Shown piece after piece: positions 25,694-34,803 of a stretch of 64,000 nt of DNA. The DNA is taken from positions 1,426,001 through 1,490,000 of the forward strand of contig CAWFDX010000004.1 in the NCBI GenBank assembly GCA_963814645.1, in the 5' to 3' direction. The position numbers and the translations under genes are program-made. A model generated the notes under the pieces. The model made no database searches. It was not told where the DNA came from and worked only from the letters and a program-made list of their open reading frames with translations. Every line of letters starts with the position of its first letter. Position 1 is the stretch's first letter. The stretch is from RYN-230 sp963814645 (GTDB taxonomy: Bacteria > Actinomycetota > Actinomycetes > Streptosporangiales > Streptosporangiaceae).

Positions 25694-27322
25694 CTAGCTT
25701 TTCAGGCTGCGGTAGCGGCGGATCAGGGCGTTGGTGGACGAATCGTGGCTGAGCTCAGGCTCGTCCGGGCTTTCCAGCTCGGGGAGGATCGCCGTGGCCA
25801 GCACCTTGCCTAGCTCTACCCCCCACTGATCGAAGGAATCGATGTCCCAGATGACTCCCTGGGTGAACACGCTGTGCTCGTACAGCGCGACCAGGATGCC
25901 GAGCAGGTGCGGGGTGAGCTTTTCGGCCAGCAGCACGTTGGTCGGCCGGTTACCGGGCATCACCCGGTGCGGCGCGACCTCCGGCGAGGTTCCCTCCGCG
26001 AGCACTTCCTCTTTTGTCTTGCCGAACGCCAGTGCCTGGGCCTGTGCGAACACGTTGGAGGACAGGATGTCGTGGTGGTTCCGCAGCGGGTTGACGGTCT
26101 TGCCGAAGCCGATCAGGTCCACCGGGATCAACTTCGTGCCCTGGTGGATGAGCTGGTAGAAGCTGTGCTGCCCGTTGGTGCCGGGCTCACCCCAGAACAC
26201 CGCGCCGGTGTCGTAGTCCACCTCGGCGCCCTGCAGCGTGACGTGCTTGCCGTTCGACTCCATGGTGAGCTGCTGCAGGTAGGCGGGGAAGCGCTTGAGG
26301 TACTGCTCGTACGGCATCACGCCGTAGGTCTGCGCGCCGAAGAAATCCCCGTACCACACCGCGAGCAGGCCGAGCAGCATCGGCAGGTTGCGCTCCACCG
26401 GGGTGGTCTTGAAGTGCTCGTCCATCTCGTGGAAGCCGGCCAGCATCTCGGTGAAGTGCTCCGGCCCGATGGCCACCATGGTGGACAGCCCGATGGCCGA
26501 GTCCATCGAGTACCGGCCGCCGACCCAGTCCCAGAAGCCGAACATGTTCGCCGTGTCGATGCCGAACTCCGCCACCCGCTCGGCGTTGGTGGACACGGCG
26601 ACGAAGTGCTTGGCGACCGCGTCCTCGCTGCCCAGCTCGCCGACCACCCAGTCCCGGGCCGAGTGCGCGTTGGTCAGCGTCTCCAGCGTGCCGAACGTCT
26701 TGGACGAGATGATGAACAGCGTCTCGTCGGCGGACAGATCGCGGGTGGCCTCGACGAAGTCGGTGGAGTCCACGTTGGACACGAAGCGGAACGTCAGATC
26801 GCGCCGGGAGTAGTAGCGCAGCGCCTCGTAGGCCATCACCGGCCCGAGGTCGGAGCCGCCGATGCCGACGTTGATCACATTCCTGATCGGCTTGCCGGTG
26901 TAGCCCTTCCATTCGCCGGACCGGATCGACTCCGCGAAGTCCGTCATCCGGTCCAGCACCTGGTGCACCTCGGCGACCACGTCCACGCCGTCCACCACCA
27001 GGGACGTGCCTTCCGGCATGCGCAGCGCGACGTGCAGCACCGAGCGGTGCTCGGACACGTTGATCTTGTCGCCGCGGAACATCGCGTCCCGGCGCTGCTC
27101 CACGCCGCACTCCTGGGCCAGCTGGACGAGCAGGGCCATGGTCTCGTCGGTGACCCGGTTCTTCGAGTAGTCCAGGTACAGGCCGGCCGCTTCGGCGGTG
27201 AGCCGCTCGCCGCGCCCGGGGTCGGCCGCGAACAGGTCGCGCAGGTGCTGCGGACCGATCTCGGCGTAATGCTGTTCCAGCGCCTTCCAGGCCGGGCGCT
27301 GGCGAAGGGGAGTGGTCGGCAT
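25694..27322 (-). CDS. pgi: glucose-6-phosphate isomerase
   Basis: 542 residues, normal full length. Interconverts glucose 6-phosphate and fructose 6-phosphate in the cytosol. Two SIS folds are recognisable: IGGSDLGPVMAYEAL with the phosphate loop, FIISSKTFGTLETL, the DWVGGRYSMDSAIGLS stretch with the catalytic Arg, GTNGQHSFYQLIHQG (catalytic His) and VFTQGVIWDIDSFDQWGVEL near the end. ATG 27322 preceded by GAGGAATAAGCAG-type purine-rich sequence. Co-oriented with gnd, linking upper glycolysis and the pentose phosphate pathway. Confidence 0.97.
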   Translation of the reverse strand: MPTTPLRQRPAWKALEQHYAEIGPQHLRDLFAADPGRGERLTAEAAGLYLDYSKNRVTDETMALLVQLAQECGVEQRRDAMFRGDKINVSEHRSVLHVALRMPEGTSLVVDGVDVVAEVHQVLDRMTDFAESIRSGEWKGYTGKPIRNVINVGIGGSDLGPVMAYEALRYYSRRDLTFRFVSNVDSTDFVEATRDLSADETLFIISSKTFGTLETLTNAHSARDWVVGELGSEDAVAKHFVAVSTNAERVAEFGIDTANMFGFWDWVGGRYSMDSAIGLSTMVAIGPEHFTEMLAGFHEMDEHFKTTPVERNLPMLLGLLAVWYGDFFGAQTYGVMPYEQYLKRFPAYLQQLTMESNGKHVTLQGAEVDYDTGAVFWGEPGTNGQHSFYQLIHQGTKLIPVDLIGFGKTVNPLRNHHDILSSNVFAQAQALAFGKTKEEVLAEGTSPEVAPHRVMPGNRPTNVLLAEKLTPHLLGILVALYEHSVFTQGVIWDIDSFDQWGVELGKVLATAILPELESPDEPELSHDSSTNALIRRYRSLKS

Positions 27323-27448
27323 CTGCTTATTCCTCCGGGCGGTCAGCGTGTGATCCGGTGCGGCTCAGACGGTCACAACGTAGCGCGCCCGCCCGGACGA
27401 CTCGCCGGTCCCCCCGAGGCTGAGCCGGCGAGCCGCGCACCGGCCCGG

Positions 27449-28084
27449 TTAGCTGCCGCCCGACCCGGCCTTCACCACGCTGACCGTCAGGATCTGCACC
27501 GCCTTGGTGCACGCCTGCGCCTTGTACTTCAGGTACACCGGAGTGGTCTGGTTCGGCGGGTAGATCTGCAGGTAGTCCGCGTTGACCTGGTGACAGCGGG
27601 ACGGCGGGAAGTTGGCCGCCTGGATGATCCGGAGCAGGGCGTTGGCCACCGCACCCGGGGCCAGCGTGACCAGGACCCGCGGCGAGCTGTGGTCCTCGGC
27701 CGCGGCCAGGCCGATCTCCTTCACCGGGCTGCCGCCGGCCAGCGAGACGCCGGGGAAGCCGTACAGCGTACACGTGGCGTTCGAGATGTTGCTGAAGTCG
27801 AGCACCTGGTAAATGCTGCCGGCCGCGCCCTGGGACAGGCCCGCCTTGACGGACAGCGACCGGGTCGGGCAGGCGGCTGGGGTCGTGGCCCCGGTTGGCG
27901 TGCCGGTGCTGGGGCTGGCCACGGTGCTGGCCGAGCTGGTGCTGGCGGGCGCGCTCGGTGTCACGGTGACCGTCTTGGTCGGGGCGGCGGCCGGGGTGCC
28001 GGAAGCGCAGCCGGCCACGAACCCGGCGAGGAGCAGCGCGAGGCAGGCCAGGGCCGGCCGCACGGCGCGTGGGGATGGGGTCAT
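27449..28084 (-). CDS. DUF4232 lipoprotein
   Basis: Secreted lipoprotein of about 211 residues. A lipoprotein signal (ALACLALLLAGFVAGCAS, lipobox AGC) is followed by a Thr/Ser/Pro-rich linker and a DUF4232 domain with two conserved disulfide-type Cys pairs (NATCTLYGFPGVSLAG; CHQVNADYLQIYPP; YKAQACTKA). The family is widespread on actinobacterial surfaces and its role is unknown. ATG 28084 (MTPSPRAV) gives the more typical signal; the in-frame upstream start at 28108 adds eight residues. Confidence 0.85.
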   Translation of the reverse strand: MTPSPRAVRPALACLALLLAGFVAGCASGTPAAAPTKTVTVTPSAPASTSSASTVASPSTGTPTGATTPAACPTRSLSVKAGLSQGAAGSIYQVLDFSNISNATCTLYGFPGVSLAGGSPVKEIGLAAAEDHSSPRVLVTLAPGAVANALLRIIQAANFPPSRCHQVNADYLQIYPPNQTTPVYLKYKAQACTKAVQILTVSVVKAGSGGS

Positions 28085-28198
28085 CGAGGTGTTCTTTCTG
28101 CCCAGCACGGCTCCGCGAGCCGTGGTGTCTCATAGGACGCCACTCGGCCGCGCCCGGTTGGCACGGAGTGCGGCAACCCGGCAGGTAACGTCGCAGTT

Positions 28199-29014
28199 GT
28201 GTGCCTGCTTATCGCGCTGTCCCGGACGGTCCCCGGCGTGCCGCTGCTCGTCGCGGCCAACCGGGACGAGCTGTACACCAGGCCCGCGGAAGCGATCACG
28301 GTGCTGCGCGGCGAGGCGCCGCGGATTCTCGGCGGCCGGGACGAGCTGGCCGGCGGGACCTGGCTCGCGGTCAACTCGGCGGGCGTGCTGGCCGGGCTGA
28401 CCAACCAGCCGTCGGCCAGCCGGGACCCGGCCAAGCGGTCAAGGGGCGAGCTGCCGCTTCTGTTCGCGGCCTATCCGGACGCGGCCACCGCGGTGGCCGA
28501 GGTGTGCGGGCGGCTGGACCCGGCCGACTACAACCCATGCTGGCTGCTGGTCGGCGACCGGGACACGCTGTTCTCCATCGACCTGACCGGCGGCCCACGG
28601 CCGGTCGTGCAGGAGCTGCCGCCGGGCCGGTACGTGCTGGAAAACGCGCCGCTGCGCCGCGAGTCGGCCAAGCAGCAGCGGGTGGCCGCGCTGGTCGACG
28701 CGGCGCTGGCGGCCGAGGGGCGCGGGGCCGAGGCCGACGCGCTGGCCACCGTGCTCTGCGATCACGAACCCGCGGCTGGGACGCTGCCGCCACTGCCGAA
28801 CGGGCTGCCCCGGCCCGCCGAGATATCCGCCGCCTGCGTGCACACCGGGCCGTATGGCACCCGCTCGGCGATGGTCGTCAGCGTGCCAGCCGACGGCCTG
28901 CCCCAGGTGCGGGTGGCCGCGGGGCCGCCGTGCCGGGCGCCGCTGCTGGACCAGGCCAGCCTGTGGACCAGGGCGGCGCCGGCCACCGCGGCCGTGCCGG
29001 GCGGTTCGCGGTGA
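28199..29014 (+). CDS. NRDE family (TANGO2-like) protein
   Basis: 271 residues with the family signature ANRDELYTRP near residue 20, GGRDELAGGTWLAVNSAG and LAGLTNQ. Cys2 immediately after the start fits the Ntn-hydrolase-like arrangement suggested for this family; the biochemical role is unsettled. Cytosolic. GTG 28199 is chosen because the family begins MCL(I/L). It is followed 42 bp later by a small membrane-protein gene in the same direction. Confidence 0.88.
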   Translation: MCLLIALSRTVPGVPLLVAANRDELYTRPAEAITVLRGEAPRILGGRDELAGGTWLAVNSAGVLAGLTNQPSASRDPAKRSRGELPLLFAAYPDAATAVAEVCGRLDPADYNPCWLLVGDRDTLFSIDLTGGPRPVVQELPPGRYVLENAPLRRESAKQQRVAALVDAALAAEGRGAEADALATVLCDHEPAAGTLPPLPNGLPRPAEISAACVHTGPYGTRSAMVVSVPADGLPQVRVAAGPPCRAPLLDQASLWTRAAPATAAVPGGSR

Positions 29015-29056
29015 TTGCTAGTATCCGGGGATCCGTATCCGGATGAAGGGGTGGCC

Positions 29057-29161
29057 ATGGGCGACTGGCTTCTCTCGGGCGCGCTCATCGTCGTCATCGT
29101 GGTGACGCTCGTCCTGCTGAAGGTGGCAGAGCGCCGTCGCGAGCGCGGGTCAGGTGACTGA
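29057..29161 (+). CDS. 34-residue single-pass membrane microprotein
   Basis: Very short gene: M-G-D-W, then a hydrophobic run (LLSGALIVVIVVTLVLL) and a basic tail (KVAERRRERGSGD), predicting one membrane helix with the C-terminus in the cytoplasm. It has a purine-rich ribosome site (GAAGGGG) about 6 bp before ATG 29057. Its stop lies inside the next gene: the GNAT GTG (29154) overlaps the last eight bases, a coupling arrangement that supports translation. No known family recognised. Confidence 0.65.
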   Translation: MGDWLLSGALIVVIVVTLVLLKVAERRRERGSGD

Positions 29162-29603
29162 ACACCGGCCGCGTGCCGCGCAGCCAGCTGACTACGACGC
29201 TATCGCCGCGGCCATCGATGAATGGTGGGGCCGCCCAGTGCTGGCCGCGCTGCCCCGGCTGTTTCTGGATCTCTTCCACCACACCAGCCTGGTCGTGGAC
29301 GGGCCAGCCGGGCCGGTGGGCTTCCTGGTTGGCATCCTGTCCCCGGCCGACCGGCAGCGGGCCTACATCCACTTCGTCGGGGTAGCCCCGGCGCAGCGCC
29401 GCCAGCGGCTGGCGGGCCTGCTCTACGCCGAGTTCTTCGCACTGGCCCGGGCCGACGGCCGGACCTCGGTCAGCGCGGTCACCGCGCCGGGCAACGCCAC
29501 CTCGATCCGGTTCCACCAGGCGATGGGCTTCACGGCCAGTGACCCGGTCCCGGATTACAACGGCCCGGGCCGCGACCTGGTCGTCTTCCAGCGCGACCTG
29601 TAG
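29154..29603 (+). CDS. GNAT family N-acetyltransferase
   Basis: 149-residue single-domain GNAT. Visible: GFLVGILSP strand, VGVAPAQRRQRLAGLLYAEF (acetyl-CoA loop, here RRQRLA), and SIRFHQAMGFTASDPVPDYN near the C-terminus. GTG 29154 overlaps the preceding microprotein stop, so the two are coupled. Substrate not deducible. Confidence 0.88.
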   Translation: MTEHRPRAAQPADYDAIAAAIDEWWGRPVLAALPRLFLDLFHHTSLVVDGPAGPVGFLVGILSPADRQRAYIHFVGVAPAQRRQRLAGLLYAEFFALARADGRTSVSAVTAPGNATSIRFHQAMGFTASDPVPDYNGPGRDLVVFQRDL

Positions 29604-30020
29604 CCTCCAGCGCACCCGGTCGCCCACCCAGCGCGCCCGGTAGCTCCGCACCCCACCAGTAACCCCAGCCCCAGCGTTCCCGATAACCGGGGTGAGACTG
29701 CCGCGCCAAGCCCACTTTTCACGCAAGACGTTCGCAAGAGTGGGTGATTTGCCCGCTATGTCCGTACCGGATCCGTGAAAAGTGGCTGACCGCCGCCGGA
29801 TCAGGTAATCGGCGGTCATAACGCCCGAATGACCGGACCGGGCCTATCTCAGCCAATGCCGGGATATGCCACCGCAGCGAAGTCAAGCTGGCCAAATCTT
29901 TGGTAACTACTATGTGTAATTAATATATCACACTGGGTAGTGCAATTCCTGTCGCGCACATTCGCGACCTTGCCGGACGGGGGGAGCCGGACAAGGCGGG
30001 TCACGGCAAGGGGGACTGCC
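29604..30020. other. intergenic region with long-armed inverted repeat and AT-rich promoter-like DNA
   Basis: 417 bp. It contains perfect 12-bp inverted arms CCACTTTTCACG (29712-29723) and CGTGAAAAGTGG (29774-29785) separated by 50 bp; the right arm and its flank match a copy at 3295-3312. An AT-rich stretch follows (29895-29932, TAATTAATATATC) just upstream of the acyltransferase gene, likely its promoter. No coding frame or RNA gene recognised. Confidence 0.55.
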
Positions 30021-32050
30021 ATGCCGGAACCAGTACGCTCCGGCCAGCGCTACATGCCTGGCCTCGACGGCCTGCGCGCGCTGGCGGTGCTGGCTGTCAT
30101 CGCCTATCACGAGCAGTTCGGCTGGGCGCCTGGCGGCATGCTGGGCGTCGGCGTGTTCTTCACGCTGAGCGGCTACCTGATCACCGACCTGCTGCTCGGG
30201 CAGTGGGTCGAGCACGGCCGGCTGAACCTGGGTGACTTCTGGCTGCGCCGGGGCCGCCGGCTGCTGCCTGCGCTGTTCGTCATGCTGGCCGTGGTGACCG
30301 CCTGGGCCACCGTGGCCAGCCCCAGCCGGCTGGCATCGCTGCGTGGCGCGGTGGCCGCGGCGGCGACCTATTCGAGTAACTGGTACTACATCGCCACGCA
30401 CAGCTCGTACTTTGCCCGGTTCGCCCCGCCCGGGCCGCTGGACCATTTGTGGTCGCTCGCCGTCGAGGAGCAGTTCTACCTGGTCTGGCCGTGGCTGCTG
30501 CTGGCCGGCGTGTGCTGCCTGCGCAGCCGCCGGGCCAGCGCGGTGCGCTGGCTGGCGCTGCCCACGCTGGCGCTGGCCGCCGGGTCGGCCGTGCTGATGC
30601 TGATGCTCTACCACCCCGGCTATGACCCGACCCGGGTCTACGAGGGGTCGGACACCCGGGCCTGCGGCCTGCTGGTCGGGGCCGCGCTGGCCATGGTGTG
30701 GCCGAGCCGCCAGGCGGCCGGTGCGGGCCGGTGGACGCGGCGGGTGCTGGATGGCGCCGGGGTCGCCGGGCTGGCCGTCATCGGGCTAATGATCTGGCGG
30801 GTCGGCCAGTACTCGTCCTTCACCTACCAGGGCGGGCTGGTGGTGCTGTCGGTGGCCACCGCCGGGGTGCTGGCCGCGGCGGCCTGCCCGGGCAGCCTGG
30901 TCGGCGCGGCCCTGGGCTGGCGACCGCTGCGCTGGATCGGCGTCCGGTCCACGGCATCTACCTGTGGCACTTCCCGGTCATCGTGCTGACCACTCCGGCC
31001 AACGCCACCGAAGACCTGCCCGGGGCGGCCGTCCAGATAGCGGCCAGCATCGGGCTGGCCGCGCTGTCCTGGCGGTTCGTCGAGGAGCCGATCCGGCACG
31101 GGGCGCTGGGCCGGGTCTGGAAGCGGCTGCGGACCCGGGAGGCGTGGCGCGCCCAGCCCGCCACGCTGGGCAGCTGGGCGGCGGCGACCGGATGCGTCGC
31201 GGTCGTCGCGCTGGCCGGCGCCGGGCTGAGCGGCGCGGTGCCGGTGCCACGCAGCAGCGGGCCGACCGGGACGCTGGCCGCCGGGAGCCTGCTGCCGCCT
31301 CCGCCACCCAAGTCGGGAGGCGGCAGCAGCGGCGGCGGCATGGGCAGCAGCGGGGCGGACACCCGTGGCGGCGCCAAGCACGGCACCGGGAGCTACCCGG
31401 CCGGAGCAGGCACCGCTACGCCAGCCGGGCCGCTGCGGACCTCGTGCCACGCGGTCGAGCACATCGGCGACTCCACGTCGGAAGGCATGATCTCGCCGGA
31501 CTACCTGCCGAACCCGGCCCAGCGGCTGGCCGCGCAGTACCACGACGTGGGCGTACGCACGGTGCGGACCGACATCTCCGGCGCGCGCTCGGTGGTCGAG
31601 GTGCTGCCGGGGCAGATCAACGGCTACGACGCCGCGCAGGCCGCCTACGCCACCGGGTTCCGCGGCCGCTGGGTCATCGCGCTCGGCACCAACGACACCG
31701 CGGATGTCGCGGTCGGCTCCAACGTCGGCCTGATGACCCGGATCGAGCGGATGATGCGGGCCGCGCACGGTGAGCCGGTGATGTGGGTCAACCTGAGGTC
31801 GCTGCTGGCCACCGGTCCCTACTCGGAAGCCAATATGGTGACCTGGGACAACACCCTGCTGCGGGCGTGCGCCCGGTACCCGAACATGCGGGTGTTCAAC
31901 TGGGCCGCCTACGCCAGGACCAAGTGGTACATCTCCGACGGGGTGCACTTCACCTCGGCCGGGTACGCGGTCCGCAGCCGAATGATCGCGCAGGCGCTGG
32001 CCCGGGCGTTCCCCAAGACCGGGACCAGCACCGGCTGCCTGGTCAGCTAA
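30021..32050 (+). CDS. OafA-type acyltransferase with C-terminal SGNH domain (single frameshift near 30950)
   Basis: Membrane O-acyltransferase of about 675 residues after repair of one frame break. The acyl_transf_3 half begins YMPGLDGLRALAVLAVIAYH with catalytic His in AYHEQFGW, then about ten helices. At 30948-30951 the frame shifts: TCCACGGC should be TCC-TAC-GGC, one T missing, because GIYLWHFPVIVLT continues in the next frame. The C-terminal SGNH hydrolase-like domain has GDSTSEGM (block I), LGTNDTAD (block III) and SDGVHFTSAGY (Asp-x-x-His). Such fusions acylate cell-envelope sugars. ATG 30021 preceded by CAAGGGGGA. Read as a natural lesion it would lose the last helix and the SGNH domain. 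Confidence 0.82.
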
Positions 32051-32063
32051 CCCCCGCACAAGC

Positions 32064-32107
32064 CCGCCCGCGGGCCGGTGCAGTTGACTGCGCCGTCCCG
32101 CGGGCGG
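32064..32107. terminator. bidirectional terminator hairpin between convergent genes
   Basis: Perfect 11-bp stem CCGCCCGCGGG (32064-32074) / CCCGCGGGCGG (32097-32107); the 22-nt loop can itself fold through GCAGT/ACTGC. It sits between the acyltransferase stop (32050) and the ABC-2 permease stop (32119). Confidence 0.75.
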
Positions 32108-32118
32108 TTCCATGCCCG

Positions 32119-32925
32119 TCAGACCCTGGCGGTGTCCTTGCGGAACCGCCAGAGCGCGCCGCCCGCGAAAAGGGCCAGCCAGACGATGGCGTTGACGGCC
32201 CAGGTCCACTGCACGCCCTCGCCCAGCAGCGGCGCGTGCACCAGGTAGTTCAGCCCGTAGAGCGGGGTGAACTTGGCCAGCGTCTGCAGCACGTGCGGGA
32301 ACTGGCTGAGCGGGATGAACAGGCCGCCGCCGAAGGAGAACAGCAGGAGCGCGAAGCCGAGGAACTGCATCACGTTCTCGGTCGGCAGCAGGTAGCCCAT
32401 GAACAGGCCGAACGCGGCGAACACCAGCGACCCGATCCAGACACACAGCGCGCTGACCACCCACAGGTAGGCCGGCATGCTGGGCTTGCCGGTGCCCAAC
32501 CCGACCGCGAACACGACGATCACCGAGGCCAGCCCGAGGACCATGGCGGTGAGGATCTTGATCGCGATGTAGGCGGCGGGCGACAGCGGGGTGATCCGGA
32601 GCTGGCGGCTCCAGCCCAGGGCCCGCTCGATAGAGACCATGGCCCCACCGCTGGTGGTGGCGAGCACCGCACCGTACAGGGCCATGCTGATCAGGATGAA
32701 CGCGGACACGTTGCCGTGCCCGGCCGACTGGTTGGCGTACGCCTTGTTGAGCCCGAACAGCAGGAACAGGAAGGCCGGGGTGATTATCGCGAAGATGACC
32801 GTGCGCCGGTTCCGCAGCAGCCGGCGGATCTCCAGCTTGAGCACGGTCATGTTGAAGCCGCCGAGCCCGGGGGCGGTCCGCGCGCTCACGTCGGGCACGG
32901 GCACCGGAACTGACTGGGTGGTCAT
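32119..32925 (-). CDS. ABC-2 type transporter permease
   Basis: 268 residues with six membrane helices in ABC-2 order: TVIFAIITPAFLFLLFGL, then SAFILISMALYGAVLATTSGG, the coupling helix region RALGWSRQLRITPLSPAAYI, VLGLASVIVVFAVGL, ALCVWIGSLVFAAFGLFMGY, and a last helix before the basic C-terminus. Member of DrrB/NodJ-like exporters of drugs or lipids; the cargo is not evident. ATG overlaps the ATPase stop by four bases. Terminator at 32.1 kb follows. Confidence 0.93.
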   Translation of the reverse strand: MTTQSVPVPVPDVSARTAPGLGGFNMTVLKLEIRRLLRNRRTVIFAIITPAFLFLLFGLNKAYANQSAGHGNVSAFILISMALYGAVLATTSGGAMVSIERALGWSRQLRITPLSPAAYIAIKILTAMVLGLASVIVVFAVGLGTGKPSMPAYLWVVSALCVWIGSLVFAAFGLFMGYLLPTENVMQFLGFALLLFSFGGGLFIPLSQFPHVLQTLAKFTPLYGLNYLVHAPLLGEGVQWTWAVNAIVWLALFAGGALWRFRKDTARV

Positions 32926-33893
32926 CGCCGTCCTCCTGCCGAGTTGCTGTTCTCGTCGGCGTCGTCGCTGGTCAGGGCCAGGAAGGCGTCTTCCAGGGCC
33001 CGGGTGGTGATCTCCAGGTCGCGGGCCTGGGTCTGGGTCAGCAGATACCTGGCCACCGAGTCGCTGTCGCTGGCGTGCACCAGCACGGTCTCGCCGCGCA
33101 CCTCGACGCTGTCCGCGCCGGGCACCGCGAGCAGCGCGGCCTGGTCCGGGTTGGCCAGTGTGGCCCGGACCGTCCGGCCCGCCGCCATCGCCTTGACCTC
33201 GGACGAGGTGCCGTCGGCGACGACCCGGCCGTGCCGGAGCAGGATGATTCGGTCGGCGTAGGCGTCCGCTTCCTCCAGGTAGTGCGTGGCGAACAGCACG
33301 GTGCGGCCCCGGTTGGCGTCCTGCCGGATCGCCGACCAGAAGCTGCGCCGGCCCTCCACGTCCATCCCGGTGGTCGGCTCATCCAGGATGAGCAGTTCCG
33401 GGTCGGGCAGCAGGGCCATGGCGAAGCGCAGCCGCTGCTGCTCGCCACCGGAGCACTTGCCCACCAGGCGGTCCGCGATGGACGTGATCCCGGCGCGCTG
33501 CAGCACCTCGGCCAGCGGCCTGGTGTTGGTGAACAGGCTCGCGGTGTACTGCACGGTTTCGGCGACGGTGAAGTCCTTGAGCAGGCCACCGGTCTGCAAG
33601 ACCGCGGAGACCAGACCGCGGGAGATGGCCTGCCTGGGGTGCAGGCCATAGACCGCTACCGTGCCGGCGTTGGGCTGGGACAGGCCCAGGATGATGTCGA
33701 TGGTCGAGGTCTTCCCGGCCCCGTTGGGGCCCAGGAAGGCGACGATTTCCCCCGACGCGATGTCCAGGTCGATGCCGCGCACCGCCTGGACGGAACCAAA
33801 GTTCTTGCGCACTCCACGCAGGGCGATGGCGGGCGACTCGGCTGTCCCGGCCGTCCCGCGCCCCCGTTCGTCCGACATGTTGGTGACTGTCAT
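32922..33893 (-). CDS. ABC transporter ATP-binding protein (DrrA-like)
   Basis: About 323 residues. Walker A GPNGAGKTS, Q-loop VLQTGGL, signature CSGGEQQRLRFAMAL (first residue Cys rather than Leu), Walker B ELLILDEPTTGMD, H-loop FATHYLEEADAYADR, and a C-terminal DrrA-type extension (~230-320). Partner of the overlapping permease. Start ATG 33893 or ATG 33878; the only purine-rich site (AGGCGG) is too close to the first and far from the second. No dedicated regulator is adjacent. Confidence 0.93.
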   Translation of the reverse strand: MTVTNMSDERGRGTAGTAESPAIALRGVRKNFGSVQAVRGIDLDIASGEIVAFLGPNGAGKTSTIDIILGLSQPNAGTVAVYGLHPRQAISRGLVSAVLQTGGLLKDFTVAETVQYTASLFTNTRPLAEVLQRAGITSIADRLVGKCSGGEQQRLRFAMALLPDPELLILDEPTTGMDVEGRRSFWSAIRQDANRGRTVLFATHYLEEADAYADRIILLRHGRVVADGTSSEVKAMAAGRTVRATLANPDQAALLAVPGADSVEVRGETVLVHASDSDSVARYLLTQTQARDLEITTRALEDAFLALTSDDADENSNSAGGRR

Positions 33894-33992
33894 GCCGCCT
33901 ATCGTGGCAGCGGCGTACGGTCGTCCCAAGCGTTGGCTGTCACGAGGGGGCCATGACAACTGTCATGGCCGCGGGGGAGAGGATCCGGAGCG

Positions 33993-34637
33993 ATGGCGTT
34001 CAGTGGGTGGCCGGAGGAAGCGCTGGATTTCTACGACGGGCTGTCTGCTGATAACAGCAAGACATACTGGACCGCGAACCGGGGGGTGTACGACGAGCTG
34101 GTGCTCGGGCCAATGGCTGAGCTGGTCGACGAGCTGGGGGCGGAGTTCGGCGACACGAAGATCTTCCGGCCATACCGGGACGTGCGGTTCAGCCCGGACA
34201 AGACGCCGTACAAGACGCACATCGGCGCGATGGTCGGCAGCGGGTACGTACAGCTGTCCGCGCACGGCCTGGCCGCCGGTGACGGGATGTACGTGATGGC
34301 CCCGGACCAGCTGGACCGGTACCGGCGGGCGGTGGCCAGCGACCGGACCGGCCCGGAACTCGAGCAGGTCATCGCGACGGTGGAGAAGGCCGGCATCGGC
34401 GTGTCCGGCCGCGACACGCTGAAGTCGGCGCCGCGCGGCTATCCGGCGGATCACCCGCGGATCGGGCTGCTCCGGCACAAGGGGCTGGTCGCCTGGCAGG
34501 AGTGGCCGGCCGGCGCCTGGCTGGGGACTGCCGAGGCGAAGGACCGGGTGGTCACCTTCCTGCGCACCACCCAGCCGCTGAGCGACTGGCTGGCCGACCA
34601 GGTAGGCCCGTCGCGAGTACCGGAACGGAGCAGGTAG
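33993..34637 (+). CDS. DUF2461 (TIGR02453 family) protein
   Basis: 214 residues: FSGWPEEALDFYDGLSADN, KIFRPYRDVRFSPDKTPYKTH and SAPRGYPADHPRIGLLRHKG are the conserved family blocks. Function unknown; soluble, cytosolic. ATG 33993 preceded by a GGAG-containing site (GGATCCGGAGCG). Divergent from the ABC ATPase gene. The C-terminal VGPSRVPERSR tail is typical in length for the family. Confidence 0.88.
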   Translation: MAFSGWPEEALDFYDGLSADNSKTYWTANRGVYDELVLGPMAELVDELGAEFGDTKIFRPYRDVRFSPDKTPYKTHIGAMVGSGYVQLSAHGLAAGDGMYVMAPDQLDRYRRAVASDRTGPELEQVIATVEKAGIGVSGRDTLKSAPRGYPADHPRIGLLRHKGLVAWQEWPAGAWLGTAEAKDRVVTFLRTTQPLSDWLADQVGPSRVPERSR

Positions 34638-34803
34638 CGACAGCCCGGCCGGATTCGCGGAATGAACGCCGGGCCGGCCGGAGTTGACGGTACCGAGCCG
34701 GTGCGGCCGGCCAGGGCCTGCGCGCTGCTGCGCAGTTGCCCGCGGGCCGCGTGACGGCCCGGGAACCCGGGCAGCCGGCGGGCGCGACGTCGCGGCCAGC
34801 ACG

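Noticed and set aside
25874..28135. 753-codon plus-strand open frame
   Set aside because: Antisense to pgi and the DUF4232 gene, both certain; composition is typical of a GC-rich shadow frame.
30824..32464. 546-codon minus-strand open frame
   Set aside because: Antisense to the acyltransferase-SGNH gene and out of frame with the ABC-2 permease; Arg/Pro/Gly-rich.
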